Of a DNA stretch of 64,000 nucleotides, positions 1 to 9,771 are shown piece by piece. The DNA comes from Prorocentrum cordatum (Eukaryota > Sar > Dinophyceae > Prorocentrales > Prorocentraceae), in NCBI GenBank assembly GCA_963575745.1, contig CAUYUJ010012558.1, forward strand, positions 839,203-903,202, in the 5' to 3' direction. The notes under the pieces were generated by a model. It made no database searches and was not told the DNA's origin. It worked only from the letters and a program-made list of their open reading frames with translations. Each line of letters starts with the position of its first letter. Position 1 is the stretch's first letter. A program made the translations under genes and the position numbers.

Positions 1-631
1 TGCGAGTGCCGAGCTTGATGCCGACCGTGATGCCGACCGTGGGCAGTGGCCTTCGTTGGGGCCGTCGCCGTCGCCTTCGTTGGGCCCGTCGCCCGTCTGG
101 CTCTTGAGCACTCTGCGGCATTTGAGCGCGTGCGGGGTCCAGGGCTCCATATCAGGCGCGCGTGGGGCCCAAGGATCTAGTAGCCGAAATAGATACGGAC
201 GGCAGGCTTCGCACCGAGGCGAGAGCGCCCCCTCGGAACGGCCGAAGACGGTCCGAGTGGCCTCCAGCGGTCGCTCGGGACGATGCGGGCGCCCTCGGAC
301 TTGCCTCCAGCGAGGCGCGGCAGTGGGGGGGGCACCGAGACATCCTCGATCCTCGATTCTGTTTTTCGGTTGTTGCCTTTCGGGGCCTCCTGGACCCCCT
401 CGCGCCTACGGCTGGATCCGCCTCGCAATTCAAATCGAAGCGCCCTCCTGGGAAACAACTCGAGCCTCGATCCTCCATCATCGACTCTCGAGTTTGACGG
501 CCGTTTCGGGCCTCGAGGGGCCTCCTCGTGCCTACGGCTGGGTCCGCCTCGAAATTGAAATCGACGCGCTCCTCGGGTAAAAAACACCTCGGGTCTCGAT
601 CCTCGATCCTCGACTCTCGAGTGTTTCTGTC
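1..631. repeat. Intergenic DNA with a 126-bp tandem duplication
   Basis: The segment holds no convincing coding region. Two copies of a module (about 379-495 and 505-622) are offset by 126 bp: each has CCTACGGCTGG followed by TCCGCCTCG, an A-rich spacer, then CTCGATCCTC and CGACTCTCGAG. The first 340 bases are GC-rich and resemble the CCGTTCGGGACGATCC repeat family seen near 45.1, 53.6 and 62.3 kb. Confidence 0.6.
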
Positions 632-2695
632 GTGTTGGTAGTATTGATGGAGGGGAGGGAGCATCCCCCTCGCCGATACAGGACGGCCTGCACGTCGAGG
701 ACTTGCCCGACCGCCAGGACAGCTGGTCAGAGCGCTGGGCCCGCAGCAAGGACGGTGCAGTCGAAAGCTGCCGTGGGAGGGGGTGAGGTGGCGAGGAAGG
801 AGGTGAGGGTTAGGAGGTTGATGAAGGGGGAGGGAATGAGGGGTGAGGAGGAGATGTGGAGGGCTGAGACCGCCCCTTCCTCCCGCCCGATACTCTGGTG
901 GGGGGTTCGGACATGGGTGCGTGGGAGGAGTCGTGGCGACGGTGGTTTTCGCCGTCGGCAGGACACCCCGCGTGCGGATGAGGGCGCTGATGCACCGCCT
1001 GAATCATCGTCGGCGGCAGCGGCATCGTCGGCAGGACCTGCGCTGGACGGCGTGGCGAGCATCGGCCTGCAGCAGGCGAACCTCGGGGCCATCGGCCTGG
1101 CCCAGGCCGACACCGGCGCGCTGGGCATCGCGCAGATCGACGGGGCGGCGATCGGGCTGGAGCAGGCGAACCTCAAGGGCCTCGGCATCAGCCAGCTGGG
1201 CGACACCGCCGCGGGGCCGAGCGGGGCGTCGCTAGGCGTCTCGCTGCCTGAGAACCCGTTCGAGGGCTCAGGCGGGCTGCAGCTCGGCTTCCTGGCGAAG
1301 AGGCTCAACGAGTTGGCGAAGGGCTGCGAGACGCCGCCCGCGACCAGGGCGCAGGAAAGCCCCGACGACGAGCAGCCCGATAAGGTGATCGAGGAGGCGT
1401 GGGGGACGAGGATCGCGAAGTCGAGGACGGCGATTGCCAGCAAGTACGACCGCTTCAAGAAGGGCAGCGCAGAGGAGCAGGCGAAGTACAAGAATGCGCA
1501 GGGCCACATCGGCAAGGAGAACTGCATCCTCGAGTGGGTCGACAAGCAGTGGAACGCCTACCAAGAGCGCAGGTTGGGAGCGACGACGACGACGACAACG
1601 ATGACGACGACTACGACGACCACCCATGGGTGGTCGTCGTAGTCGTCGTCGTCGTCGTCCGCCGCCGCCGCCGCCGCCGCCGCCGCCGACAGGTCTAAGA
1701 GGAAGACCAACACGGAGGCCCACCTGGAGTGGGGGACCCACGAGCCGTTCGAGGTCATCGCAGGCAAGGAGTCGGGGGTCGGCATCACAGAGACGGGGGC
1801 GATGGCGGCACTGAACACAGTCTTGGCGTGCCAGAAGCTGGGGTACCCCTGGGTGCAGTGGAACAGCTTCACCAAGCGCGCCGAGTACCTCTACTGCAAG
1901 TCGGGCTTCAAGAACAAGTTCGAGACGGCGTGGACGCAGTGCCAGGAGCAGACGGGCGTGCAGGACGACCTGGCGCTCGACTTCCTGAAGGGGGGGGGGG
2001 GGGGGCGCGACACGCTGGGCGGTGGCCAGCCGAGCCAGGCTCAGACGGGCGCAGCCGCGCAGCAGGAGAGCGAGGCCAAGCAGCAGGCGGCGGACGAGAA
2101 GAAAGCCGCCGCCGTTGCCAAGCAGAAGGAGGCGGAGGCGACGAAAGCAAAGGAGGCGGAGGAGAAGCAAGCAAAGGAGGCGGAGGCGAAGGCTAAGGCA
2201 GCGGTCAAGGCCGCTGCAAGGAGCACCAAGCGGACGAGGGGCGACCGCGGCGGCACGGCGACGCCGCCACCTGAGCCAGCTGGCGACGACGCTCCCCGCC
2301 CGAAGCAGGCCAAGAAGGACGCGAAGAGGAAGCTCGACGACTTTCGCACGCTGATTAGCCTGTACGGACAGGAGCTCACGTCTGGCAAGATGATCTTGCG
2401 CAACATCGGCACGGTGGCCTCGTGGGAGCCCTTGGCGGACGAGAGGATGAGCGGGGATCTCCGCAGGGCAGTCGAGGCGCTGGAGAACGCGATCACCACC
2501 AACGCGCTCGTGGCGCAGCTGGTGACGCAGAAGTTCGACGCGGTGAGGGCATGCTTCGGGGAGGCAGATTTCGACAAGCAGATCGACCAGATCACGTCGA
2601 TCCTGAAGCCCAAGGTGGATAAGCTCAACGCAGAGGTGGACGCCTTGAACCAGATGCACGCTCTGGTTGTGAAGAAGGCACAGGGCGGCAGGTAG
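632..2695 (+). CDS. Hypothetical dinoflagellate protein with repeat segment and Lys/Ala/Glu coiled coil (two or more exons)
   Basis: I do not recognise a function. From about position 962 the protein has an Ala/Ser-rich start, then a short repeat built on GLxQAxLxxxGLxQ (about 1050-1200), a basic region, and after a 120-nt intron (1573-1692) a segment with Trp and Cys residues, an oligo-Gly run encoded by poly-G (1990-2004), a long Lys/Ala/Glu-rich predicted coiled coil (about 2040-2220), a basic nuclear-localisation-like stretch and a helical C-terminal domain ending at TAG 2693-2695. Reading frame is continuous across the proposed splice (AG|GT...AG|GT). The true start is unresolved: 632 is only the first start codon of the open frame. 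A different frame at 679-774 also looks coding, so another intron between about 780 and 961 is likely, with acceptor GGCAG at 961. It heads a block of + strand genes. Confidence 0.6.
1573..1692 (+). other. Intron (120 nt) containing a 48-bp perfect palindrome
   Basis: Exon sequence CGCAG meets GTTGGG, and the intron ends CGACAG before GTCTAAG, so AGGT is present at both borders. Splicing joins codons in frame and removes an in-frame TAG at 1640-1642. The interior is GAC/GTC and CCG trinucleotide repeats forming a 48-bp perfect palindrome (1603-1650) centred on CCCATGGG. It resembles an introner: short, hairpin-forming, with a duplicated splice-site tetramer. Confidence 0.6.
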
Positions 2696-2796
2696 TCGGA
2701 GGCCTTGACGACGGCCTCTTGACGAGGCCTCTTGACGAGGGTTCGGCTGCAGAGCGGTCGATTCGCCCGCCGACCAGTGCCGCGTAGTTAAGGAGG

Positions 2797-3010
2797 GGAG
2801 AGTTGGGAGGAGAGGAGGAGGAGGAGGAGGAGGAGGAGGAGGAGGAGGGGGAGGAGGAGGAGGAGGAGGAGGAGGAGGAGGAGGAGGAGGAGGAGGAGGA
2901 GGAGGAGGAGAGGAGGGAGGAGGAGGAGGAGGGGAGGAGAGGAGGAGAGGAGGAGGAGGAGGGAGGAGGAGGAGGGGGGAGGAGAGGGAGAAGGAGGTGG
3001 AGGGAGAGGG
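2797..3010 (+). repeat. (GGA)n microsatellite
   Basis: Nearly pure GGA/GAG triplets on the + strand, grading into GGGGGA at about 2990-3070. It lies about 100 bp downstream of the stop codon of the preceding gene. Long open frames of oligo-Glu (+) or oligo-Pro/Leu (-) here are artefacts of the repeat. Confidence 0.9.
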
Positions 3011-3300
3011 GGAGGGGGAGGGGGAGTCCCCATTCGGGGAAGGGGGAGGGGAAGTACGGGGGGGAGGGAAGGGAGGAGGTGGAGGTGAAGGGGGCGGCAA
3101 ACCAGAAGCTGGCGGCGGGCCCGCGATTCGGGGTGCACTTAACAGCCTGCTGCGGTGAGACAGCAAGCGCTGTGTAGGGAAAAGCTCGATCGGATGCGAA
3201 AATCTCGGATCGGATGCGAAAATTCTGAACTCGAACCCGATCGGACCGAACAATTCGGGCCCGACCGCGATCGGAGGCGACGAAACCACCGATGAAATAC

Positions 3301-3408
3301 CGGTGAGTTTCCGGTGAGTTTCCGATGAGTTTCGCTCAAACACTATAAATTCACAGGGATTGTAGCGATGAGTTCCCGATGAGTTTCCGATGAGTTTCGA
3401 TGAGTTTT
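3301..3408 (+). repeat. Tandem dodecamer GATGAGTTTCCG, two clusters (+ orientation)
   Basis: Copies of GATGAGTTTCCG and one-base variants (GGTGAGTTTCCG, GATGAGTTCCCG) occupy 3301-3334 and 3367-3408, separated by an AT-rich stretch that contains CACTATAAATTC. The second cluster ends 328 bp before the ATG of the next + strand gene. The same dodecamer recurs at 6448-6491 (+), 9391-9439 (-) and 10764-10808 (-). A role in the 5' flank of genes is inference. Confidence 0.75.
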
Positions 3409-3735
3409 AAATATTCAGAATTTTGTGTTGCGCCACTCCGATCGCGGTCGGGCACCCCCCGTTTCGGTTCGGAGACGCCTCGGGTGGTCAGTTTCGGTTT
3501 CGGGTGCGCTTCGGGTGGATCGGGCGCGGGCCCGAGGGGTCGCTGCGGCACCTCGGCGAGGCGCAGCTGTCCGTGGAGCGCCCGTTTCGGTTTCCAGGGC
3601 GTCTTGGGGGCGCTGGTACGGGCCCGACGGCTAGTAGTTGCAGCGCCAAGGGGGGGGGGGTGCAGGGGCCCGTAGGGTTCGGCTCGAGGGCGGGCTCCCA
3701 GTTCCCAGGATACACGCGCCAGGTGTCGTAGCACC

Positions 3736-6206
3736 ATGGCTGGGGAATCGCGGGGTGAAGACTGGCAGGCCGAGCAATTGAGAGCAGCTGAACGCAAGCA
3801 AGCAGGCAATGACTTGCTTAATTATATTCTTGCCATGTATGCAGGGTCGAGGCCAATGACAGCAAAGGACGCTTGCATCATAAGCTGGTTCGCTAAGGAA
3901 GCGGGTTGCGAGGGCGGCGTGTGTGACCTCGCTCTGCACCCGAAAAACACAGGCGGCACGTATCAGAGAAAAATGGACTCAACGATTCCTCGAAAGCAAG
4001 AAAGCGATTACTACTGGTTGGACATTCTAATATATCAGAAAGGTGTTGGTAGGACAACCAAGAGGATCCCCATGCTGCCATTGCATGAGTCGTTGCAACA
4101 CGAGTGTGAAACTACTCGGTCCCTGGACCCTGGGCCCCTGACAAATGATGCGGATTTTCAGGAGTGGCAGCAAATATACAGGTGGCACCCTGGCGTTCGC
4201 GCGTGCAGGCCAGATGTTATGTTTTTGTTATCGCTGTACGCCGATGGTATTCGATTCACTAGGAGCGAGCGAACTGGAAAAGCCGACTCGTTGCTGGGTT
4301 TCTTTATGCATTTAGTACCGCAGTCGCGGAGACATTCGGTCGCATTCTTAAGGAAATCTGAATTCTGCAGGTGCGGGTGCCGAGGGTGGTGTAGCCATTA
4401 CCCTGTCATGCTCGTGATAGCATGGTCGATGCGGGCGTTGATTGAAGGCCGATGCCCCTCGGCCATGCACGACGGCTCACCGTTTGTCACGGGTGATCAC
4501 AGGGGTGATTTGGCGGGCATGCCTCTCAGGAAAGGCGTTGTGGTTTGGATGAAAGGCGACTTAGCGGAGCAGGCTGTCACGTTCGGTGTGCGGGGTTTGG
4601 GCAGCACGTTTTCCCAGTGTTTTATGTGCAATTCGCTGCTCGAGCATTTACATGACTATGACCCTGTTGAGTTGGACAGTGACCACTGGGGCCAGAAGTC
4701 AGATTTGGATGATTGCGAAGTTTCCTGTCAGCGGCTTGAACACGTCGTTGTGCTTCACACCGAAGCCGATCGACTTAAGGCGACACCGACGCGCAAGCGC
4801 GGCCACGCAAGGTGGCCCCCGAGAGCGCGCGGTCGCGCCACGGAGCGCGTGTGGCGGAGAGGGTTGCGACGGGGTGGCGGGTGGCAGCGTTCTCGGGGGT
4901 TGCCCGCCGTGGTCGCGCAGGCGCGTCGGTTTCCGACAAGGTTTTTACTGAGGGTAGGCTTTACTGGGATCGGCGGAGATCTGGAGTCCGTGGGAGGGCG
5001 CTCCTAAACGATGTGCCGTCACTAGGTCTCAAAGCTGGTGGTCGATTGACGCCGTCCGAGCAATTGTGCGATATCGGCGATTTCTCCGCTGCCTCGTTGC
5101 CCCTGGTCGTGAGGTTTTGGCGCGCGACCTATCGCGGTCAGGCTTGCATGGGCCCACTGCTGAATCGCAACCCAGTGTTTTCGCCCGCCCTGTATGCGTC
5201 ACCATCCCTCACGTTCGCGTTAGACGTGCTCCACATTCTGTACCTGGGAGTTCATGGCCGTTGTATATCCGCAGTGTTCTGGGCAATTATGGATGTGAAT
5301 GTTTTCGGGATCCCAGGGCCTCATCAAGACGTCGTTGTCCCAGCCTCTCTGGAGAGGCTCTCGGGCATGCTGAACGATTGGTATGACGACACGGATGTGC
5401 TGCAAAACTACAGAGTGCATGCGCTATCAGTGAGTATGATCGGCACGAGGGACTTCCCAGGGCTAAAAACAATGGGGTCCGAAACAAACGCGATCCTCCC
5501 ATGGGCTTTCCATTTGTGCGAGACGTTTTCTGCCAGCATGGGGAAAGGGTTTGCGCTCGCTGAGGCGTGCAGAAATTTGCTGGCGTTCATGCAACTCCTG
5601 AAGGCATCACCCACCATCGTCGATAGGGAGACGGGGCCCATGCTGCTGGACCTGTGCAAGCAGCACAACCATTACATGGCAGAAGCAGACGTCCCCCACT
5701 TGTTCAAAAACAATTTTTTTGTACACCTCGTGCGCCGTTCCTTGAGGCACGGCAACCCGCTTCGGTGCGCCACGTTTCTGGGTGAATCGTTGAATCTGCC
5801 AGCGGCAGTGGCTGCCTCGAACGTGCATCGGTCAAATTGGGAGAAACGGCTCTTTGAACGCGTGTCGTTGCAGGGGAATATGGCGGTTGGTCAGCATCGT
5901 TTTTTTCTACGGCGGCGGGGCGTAGCCGGCCCCTCGCCATCGCGCGGGGCATGCTCGGCGCCGATGTGGCATAGGCGGTGCGATTGGTTCTCGTGGAGAC
6001 ATGGGGAGGGAGGGCGGGAAACACGACCACGATTCACAAACCATCCCCCCCCTCTCCCTCCGTTCGGGGTGATTCGAAGTGCGCTTGCGCGCCGACACCG
6101 CCAGACCCCGACGAACGCGGGCGCGCGTGAGGAAGTCACAAGCGAGAGCGTGATTTCTCGTCGGAGTCCCGATCACCATAGGGAGGCGACGGCTTGCGGC
6201 GTCTAA
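3736..6206 (+). CDS. Large Cys-motif protein of a dinoflagellate multigene, transposon-like family (two exons)
   Basis: Exon 1 (3736-4779, 348 codons) begins at an ATG shortly after the GC-rich leader. It contains a Cys/Trp motif CRCGCRGWC (DNA about 4368-4395), then a KGDLAEQAVTFG segment and a C-x-x-C (CMC) motif. Exon 2 (4941-6206) continues with GRAL-like, DVPSLGLKAGGRL and DVLHILYLGVHG segments. From general knowledge this order (Cys-rich motif, KGDW/L motif, Cys pair, LHxxxLGV) is typical of a high-copy dinoflagellate family resembling CACTA/Plavaka-type transposase-derived proteins; I could not run a search. The last ~100 codons (after about 5910) are GC-rich and proline/arginine-rich and may be read-through of an intron or 3' flank. 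Splicing a 161-nt GC-AG intron restores frame; without it the reading frame is broken. Confidence 0.55.
4780..4940 (+). other. Introner-like intron (161 nt, GC-AG) with terminal inverted repeats
   Basis: The exon ends CTTAAG, followed by GCGACACCGACGCGCAAGCG. The intron ends GCGCGTCGGTTTCCGACAAG, followed by GTTTTTAC. The ends are inverted copies of each other (about 17 of 20 bases, core ACCGACGCGC), and AAGG is duplicated at the borders (4777-4780 and 4938-4941). Removing it joins two frames that are otherwise different. An alternative acceptor at 4952 would also keep frame. Confidence 0.5.
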
Positions 6207-6447
6207 CGCGTGGTGGGCCGCCCCGCTGCGTTACAGCACAGCGGTTGGTCCTCGGACCGACGCGCTGTCCGCGTGGTGCTCCTCCAGTCCCCCGTGCACT
6301 TTGCATTGCGTGGTCGCGCAGCCTCAAGCAAGAGCGCCATTTTGAAACGGAGCCGCCCCCCACACATGTAACCGTTGCAAACGCTTAAGAAGAATGCGCG
6401 CGGCACCAAAGCGAGAGCCCCATGTTCAAAACCAACCGCCCTCTCCC

Positions 6448-6491
6448 GATGAGTTTTCGATGAGTTTCCGATGAGTTTTGATGAGTTTCGG
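6448..6491 (+). repeat. Tandem dodecamer GATGAGTTTCCG (+ orientation)
   Basis: Four imperfect copies of GATGAGTTT(T/C)C(C/G), ending in GATGAGTTTCGGATCGG. It lies 245 bp upstream of the probable ATG at 6736, in the same orientation as that gene. Confidence 0.75.
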
Positions 6492-6735
6492 ATCGGTGGC
6501 GCAAATAATCGCGCTGCATGGGCACAGCGACGTCGATGTGTTTCGAGGCGGGCGCTCGGGCACTCCAGCCCAGGCGGGCTCGTGGACATGGCTTGCCCTG
6601 CCATTCGTCGAGCTTCCCAGGTGGCCTGGGCCAGCGTTGCCCGTGGTGACGTTCTGGCTCAAGCATGCGTGCATCGGCAGGCAGAGCGTTGGCCGAGTGC
6701 TGGCGCCGCGTCTGGGCCGCCCTTACCCGTTGGCC

Positions 6736-7653
6736 ATGAAGCGGCCAGCCGCTGCCATGAAGAGGCCTGGCGCCGCGTCCACCGCGGTTGGCGTCCCATG
6801 TTCGTTCGAGGCGATGGCGGTGCAAGCTGGTCTCTCCGACAGCGCATCGCAGGGAGAGATCATCAGGGTGGCTGAGGCGCTGACACGGGAGTTCTGGTCG
6901 TGCCCTCGCTATATGGACGCAGCGGAGATGTTCAGCGGAAGCGGCAGGCTCGCGCGCTGGATGAGACGGGCTGGCCCCCAGTGCCCAGAGTTCGACAAGT
7001 ACGGAAGGGGCGAGTCGGAGGACGTCTGCACCCTCGCTGGCATGGCCTTTGCGCGTCGGATAGTGCTGAGCATCAAGCCGAAGGGGGCGCTCGTGATTGC
7101 CCCTCCGCCCCGTGAGTGGGCAGGCGACATGCTGCGCATCAACGGGAGGGGCGACCTCGTCAATGGCAAGATATCGGCCGCAGGCATGGAGGCGAACGAC
7201 CTGGCGCTCGCAGTCGCGCACTTCATCGCCATGTGCGTCGTGAGGGATGTGTTCTTCATGGTCGTGATGCCGTTCGACTGCCAGTCGTTCTTCGAGTACC
7301 CAACGGTCAACAGCGCCCTGCGTCTGGGCCGCGCCGCCATCACCACGACCTACCAGGGCAATTGGCAGAGGATCTCTACGAACAAGAGGACGCTGGTGAG
7401 CTCGAACATCGCCGAGGACAGGATGGCCAGGCTTCTGCGCGAGTGCCCCCTTCCAGACTCGACCCACATCGACGAGGTCAGTTCGTGCGGGAGGGGCGTC
7501 GTCAAGTGGAGCGACGGCACCTACGAGCTCACCGAGTGGACGTTCTTCTACGACGGCTTCGCGAAGGAGCTCGTGGCGGTGGTCGCGGCAGCCGCCGAGT
7601 TGCCGCATCCAGTATTCGAGGCAGTGTTGGTCAATGACTCGGAGTCGGACTAG
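6736..7653 (+). CDS. Hypothetical dinoflagellate protein with Rossmann-like (methyltransferase-like) segment
   Basis: The frame is open from 6478, but I choose the ATG at 6736 because the protein then begins with MKRPAAAMKRP, a start repeat that is common in dinoflagellate proteins of this kind, and the upstream part is GC-rich and unlike the rest. The 305-aa product has AEMFSGSGRLARWMRRAG (DNA about 6922-6975), which resembles motif I of Rossmann-fold DNA methyltransferases (FxGxG), then FDKYGRG, a GALVIAPPP strand-turn in the position of a catalytic PP-type loop, and an aromatic-rich C-terminus. No methyltransferase activity can be claimed; the usual catalytic motifs beyond motif I are not clear. 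It is followed by a 700-bp low-complexity spacer. Confidence 0.6.
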   Translation: MKRPAAAMKRPGAASTAVGVPCSFEAMAVQAGLSDSASQGEIIRVAEALTREFWSCPRYMDAAEMFSGSGRLARWMRRAGPQCPEFDKYGRGESEDVCTLAGMAFARRIVLSIKPKGALVIAPPPREWAGDMLRINGRGDLVNGKISAAGMEANDLALAVAHFIAMCVVRDVFFMVVMPFDCQSFFEYPTVNSALRLGRAAITTTYQGNWQRISTNKRTLVSSNIAEDRMARLLRECPLPDSTHIDEVSSCGRGVVKWSDGTYELTEWTFFYDGFAKELVAVVAAAAELPHPVFEAVLVNDSESD

Positions 7654-8232
7654 TGCTTGCGCCGCCCGAGAGCGCACGCTGTGCGATCCGTCGCCGACGC
7701 GGCCGCGTGCTTCAGACAGCGTGCCATCTGTGCACGACCGAGTGCGTCTCACCGAACGCAAGCTCTCCTCCAACTCGAGATTCAATACGCGCTTGCGCGC
7801 TGACTCCGTCGACGGCCAATGGTCCGACACGTTGGAGCGGCGACGGGGCGATCGACAGCGTTCGAAACTCCTACCAGAGCGACGGAAATCGGCGCGGCAC
7901 GGTCGAGATGGGAGAGTAGCATTCATATTGAATAATTGTAGGAGAAGGAGGAGGATGATAACAGGAGGAGGTGGAGGAGGAATGCGAGGGGGAGGGGGAT
8001 GGGGGAAGGGGGAGGGGGACGGGGGAGGGGCGGGAGCGTTCGGGAGGGTGAGCGGGGGAGAGGGTGAGAAGAGACGCACGCCCCCCCCGCTCGGCCAGCT
8101 TGGGGCGGGCCGTGGATCCAGCTCTCGGTCCTCCTCATCTCCCCCCCGCCCTCCCCTCCTCTTCCTCCTCGACCTCGCCACTTTCCTCTTCCTCGCCTCA
8201 TCCTCCTCATCTCCCTCATCCTCGTCCGCCTC

Positions 8233-8263
<31 letters not shown>

Positions 8264-8357
8264 TCCTCCTGCTCCTCCTCCTCTTCGCCCTCCATATCGT
8301 TCCCGTTGTCGGCCCCGCCATCTGTCTCGCCCCATCGCTGTTTCAAGCCCAGGCCCA
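7654..8357. repeat. Intergenic spacer with purine/pyrimidine runs
   Basis: No gene seen. Bases 7940-8050 are GGA/GGGGA-rich on the + strand, and 8120-8300 are TCC/CTC-rich, so the two halves could pair imperfectly. The long frames here encode oligo-Ser/Pro or oligo-Glu and are repeat artefacts. Confidence 0.7.
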
Positions 8358-9006
8358 ATGAAGCGGGAACGCTCGGAGACCCCCCCCCGACGCAGCCCCG
8401 GGCCGGAGAGTCCGCAGCCCCAGCCAGGGGCTAAGATTAGCTTTAGATGGGCGTGTGACGCGTGGCACCTGCTCTGGGTCGATCGCTTCGAGGTGACTCG
8501 CTCGCGGCCGCTGACCGAACAGGAAACTGATGACTAATAACGACGACCACGATCACGATCACGACGGCGACGACGACGACGTGACCCCATAGGAGACAAC
8601 AACACGATATCGCCCCCGCCCTGCTCTACTGCGCCGCCCGTCGTACCCGCTGCCAAGGACCACAGTGCACGGTGGCACGGCTCATTTTGACATCATCGAC
8701 GGGGTTCCAAGCTTGCTCAGTCCCGAGGAGAGGGCCAGGTGGACTGCTATGCAAATGCACGGCTATGCCGAACGTGAGCACATGGCCGAACATATCGAAT
8801 GGCACCGTACCCGAGAAGGCATAGACGGTTTGGTTCGGGACGCAATCGATGATTTCCACGCTGAGCTGATTAGGAAGTGGGGGCCCGAATTAGAGTCAGA
8901 ATTACTTGGCTTCGTTCGAGCTCTCGAACATGAGATGCCAGATTTCTCACCGAATCAGGGGCTGGGTGGAGGCGACGCCGCCTCGAGCCATAGCGCCCCG
9001 CCCTAG
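8358..9006 (+). CDS. Small hypothetical protein, two exons (182 aa)
   Basis: Exon 1 (8358-8492) starts MKRERSETPPRRSPGPES and ends GATCGCTTCGAG. A 100-nt GT-AG intron (8493-8592) follows, and exon 2 (8593-9006) opens GAGACAACAACACG. The splice keeps frame (phase 0), removes in-frame stops, and sits in the AG|GT...AG|G context typical of dinoflagellates. The product has a basic Pro/Ser-rich N-terminus and a charged helical body with many Glu, Arg, His and Trp residues (AEREHMAEHIEWHRTREG). No family is recognised. It is the last + strand gene before the strand switch. Confidence 0.6.
8493..8592 (+). other. Intron (100 nt, GT-AG)
   Basis: Begins GTGACTCGC and ends GACCCCATAG. It contains ACTAATAAC, which resembles a branch-point consensus, followed by GAC/CAC repeats. 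Flanking exon bases give AG|GT and AG|G. Confidence 0.55.
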
Positions 9007-9390
9007 GAGCAAACGGCGCGTGGAACGGGTCGCGGGTGGAGGAAGACGCGTTTGGAATGCTGGGCAGGGGAGCTCCCGTTGCCACCGCATTCGACCCCCG
9101 CACAAGTCCAAACACATCTCCCTCCACCTGCGACCCTTTCCTTGCGCCGCCCCCGCGTGCTCGGGTGCGGCCACCGTCTCGAAAGCTGGCGCGGGGCTGA
9201 AAACAACTCTGATGCGCCCCTGGGCCCATGGACTCGGCGACGAGAATCAGATTCACGCGCGCTCGGGGCCGCCCAGGTCCAGACCTACTCACACTCGGGC
9301 TCACTCACACTCAGTTCAGACCGCTCGAAAGTATATCCACTCACATTGGCACTCGCCCATGTTCAAGCCCGCTCACACTCAGGCACGAGC
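9007..9390. other. Convergent intergenic region, degenerate CTCACACTC motif
   Basis: No gene seen. From 9280 onward the + strand carries scattered CTCACACT and CACTCAG motifs, related to the long GAGTCTGAGTGTGAG satellite at 42.8-44.1 kb in reverse orientation. Confidence 0.5.
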
Positions 9391-9439
9391 ATCGGGAACT
9401 CATCGAAACTCATCGGAAACTCATCGGAAACTCATCGGA
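9391..9439 (-). repeat. Tandem dodecamer GATGAGTTTCCG (- orientation)
   Basis: On the + strand the repeat reads CGGAAACTCATC, about four copies. It is reversed relative to the clusters at 3.3 and 6.4 kb. No - strand gene is evident directly to its left, so this copy does not fit the simple idea of a gene-proximal element. Confidence 0.75.
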
Positions 9440-9639
9440 CGTCAACCGAAACCTCCACCATCGTCGCAATAGGGGCGTCGGCGGACACGCGTAGCGCAAC
9501 CCATTTGAATCGGGACGAAAGTTTTCCCAGTGGCCGTGAAGCCGAACACGCTTATAAGTATCGGACGGGCCGAGGCGCCTCGGGCAAGCCGAGGCGAAAA
9601 CGAGCGCTGCCAGGCGCCCACGAATACCGTATCGCTGGT

Positions 9640-9765
9640 GTAGGCGCTGGCGTCGGCGCTGGCGTTCGCGCTGAAGGTGCTGGTGTAGGCGCTGATGTAG
9701 GCGCTGGCGTATGAGCTGGCGTAGGCGCTGGAGGCGCTGTAGGCGCTGGCGTTCACGCCGTCTGC
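9640..9765 (-). repeat. Minisatellite with GGCGCTGGCGTA unit
   Basis: About ten 12-bp units GGCGCTGGCGTA/T with substitutions, directly 3' of the stop codon of the - strand gene at 9772. On the - strand they would encode an Ala/Ser/Tyr repeat, but a TAA separates them from the gene, so I treat them as 3' flank or UTR. Confidence 0.7.
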
Positions 9766-9771
9766 GGCCAC

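Noticed and set aside
1268-3343. 691-codon open frame on the - strand
   Set aside because: It is antisense to a + strand gene with better protein-like composition, and includes oligo-Pro/Ser from the (GGA)n tract.
6385-8358. 657-codon open frame on the - strand
   Set aside because: It overlaps the + strand gene at 6736-7653 and consists of low-complexity Glu/Arg and a translated dodecamer repeat.
9442-9771. Ala/Ser/Tyr-repeat protein on the - strand
   Set aside because: It begins only after the stop codon of the 253-aa gene, has no ATG start and is a translated 12-bp minisatellite.
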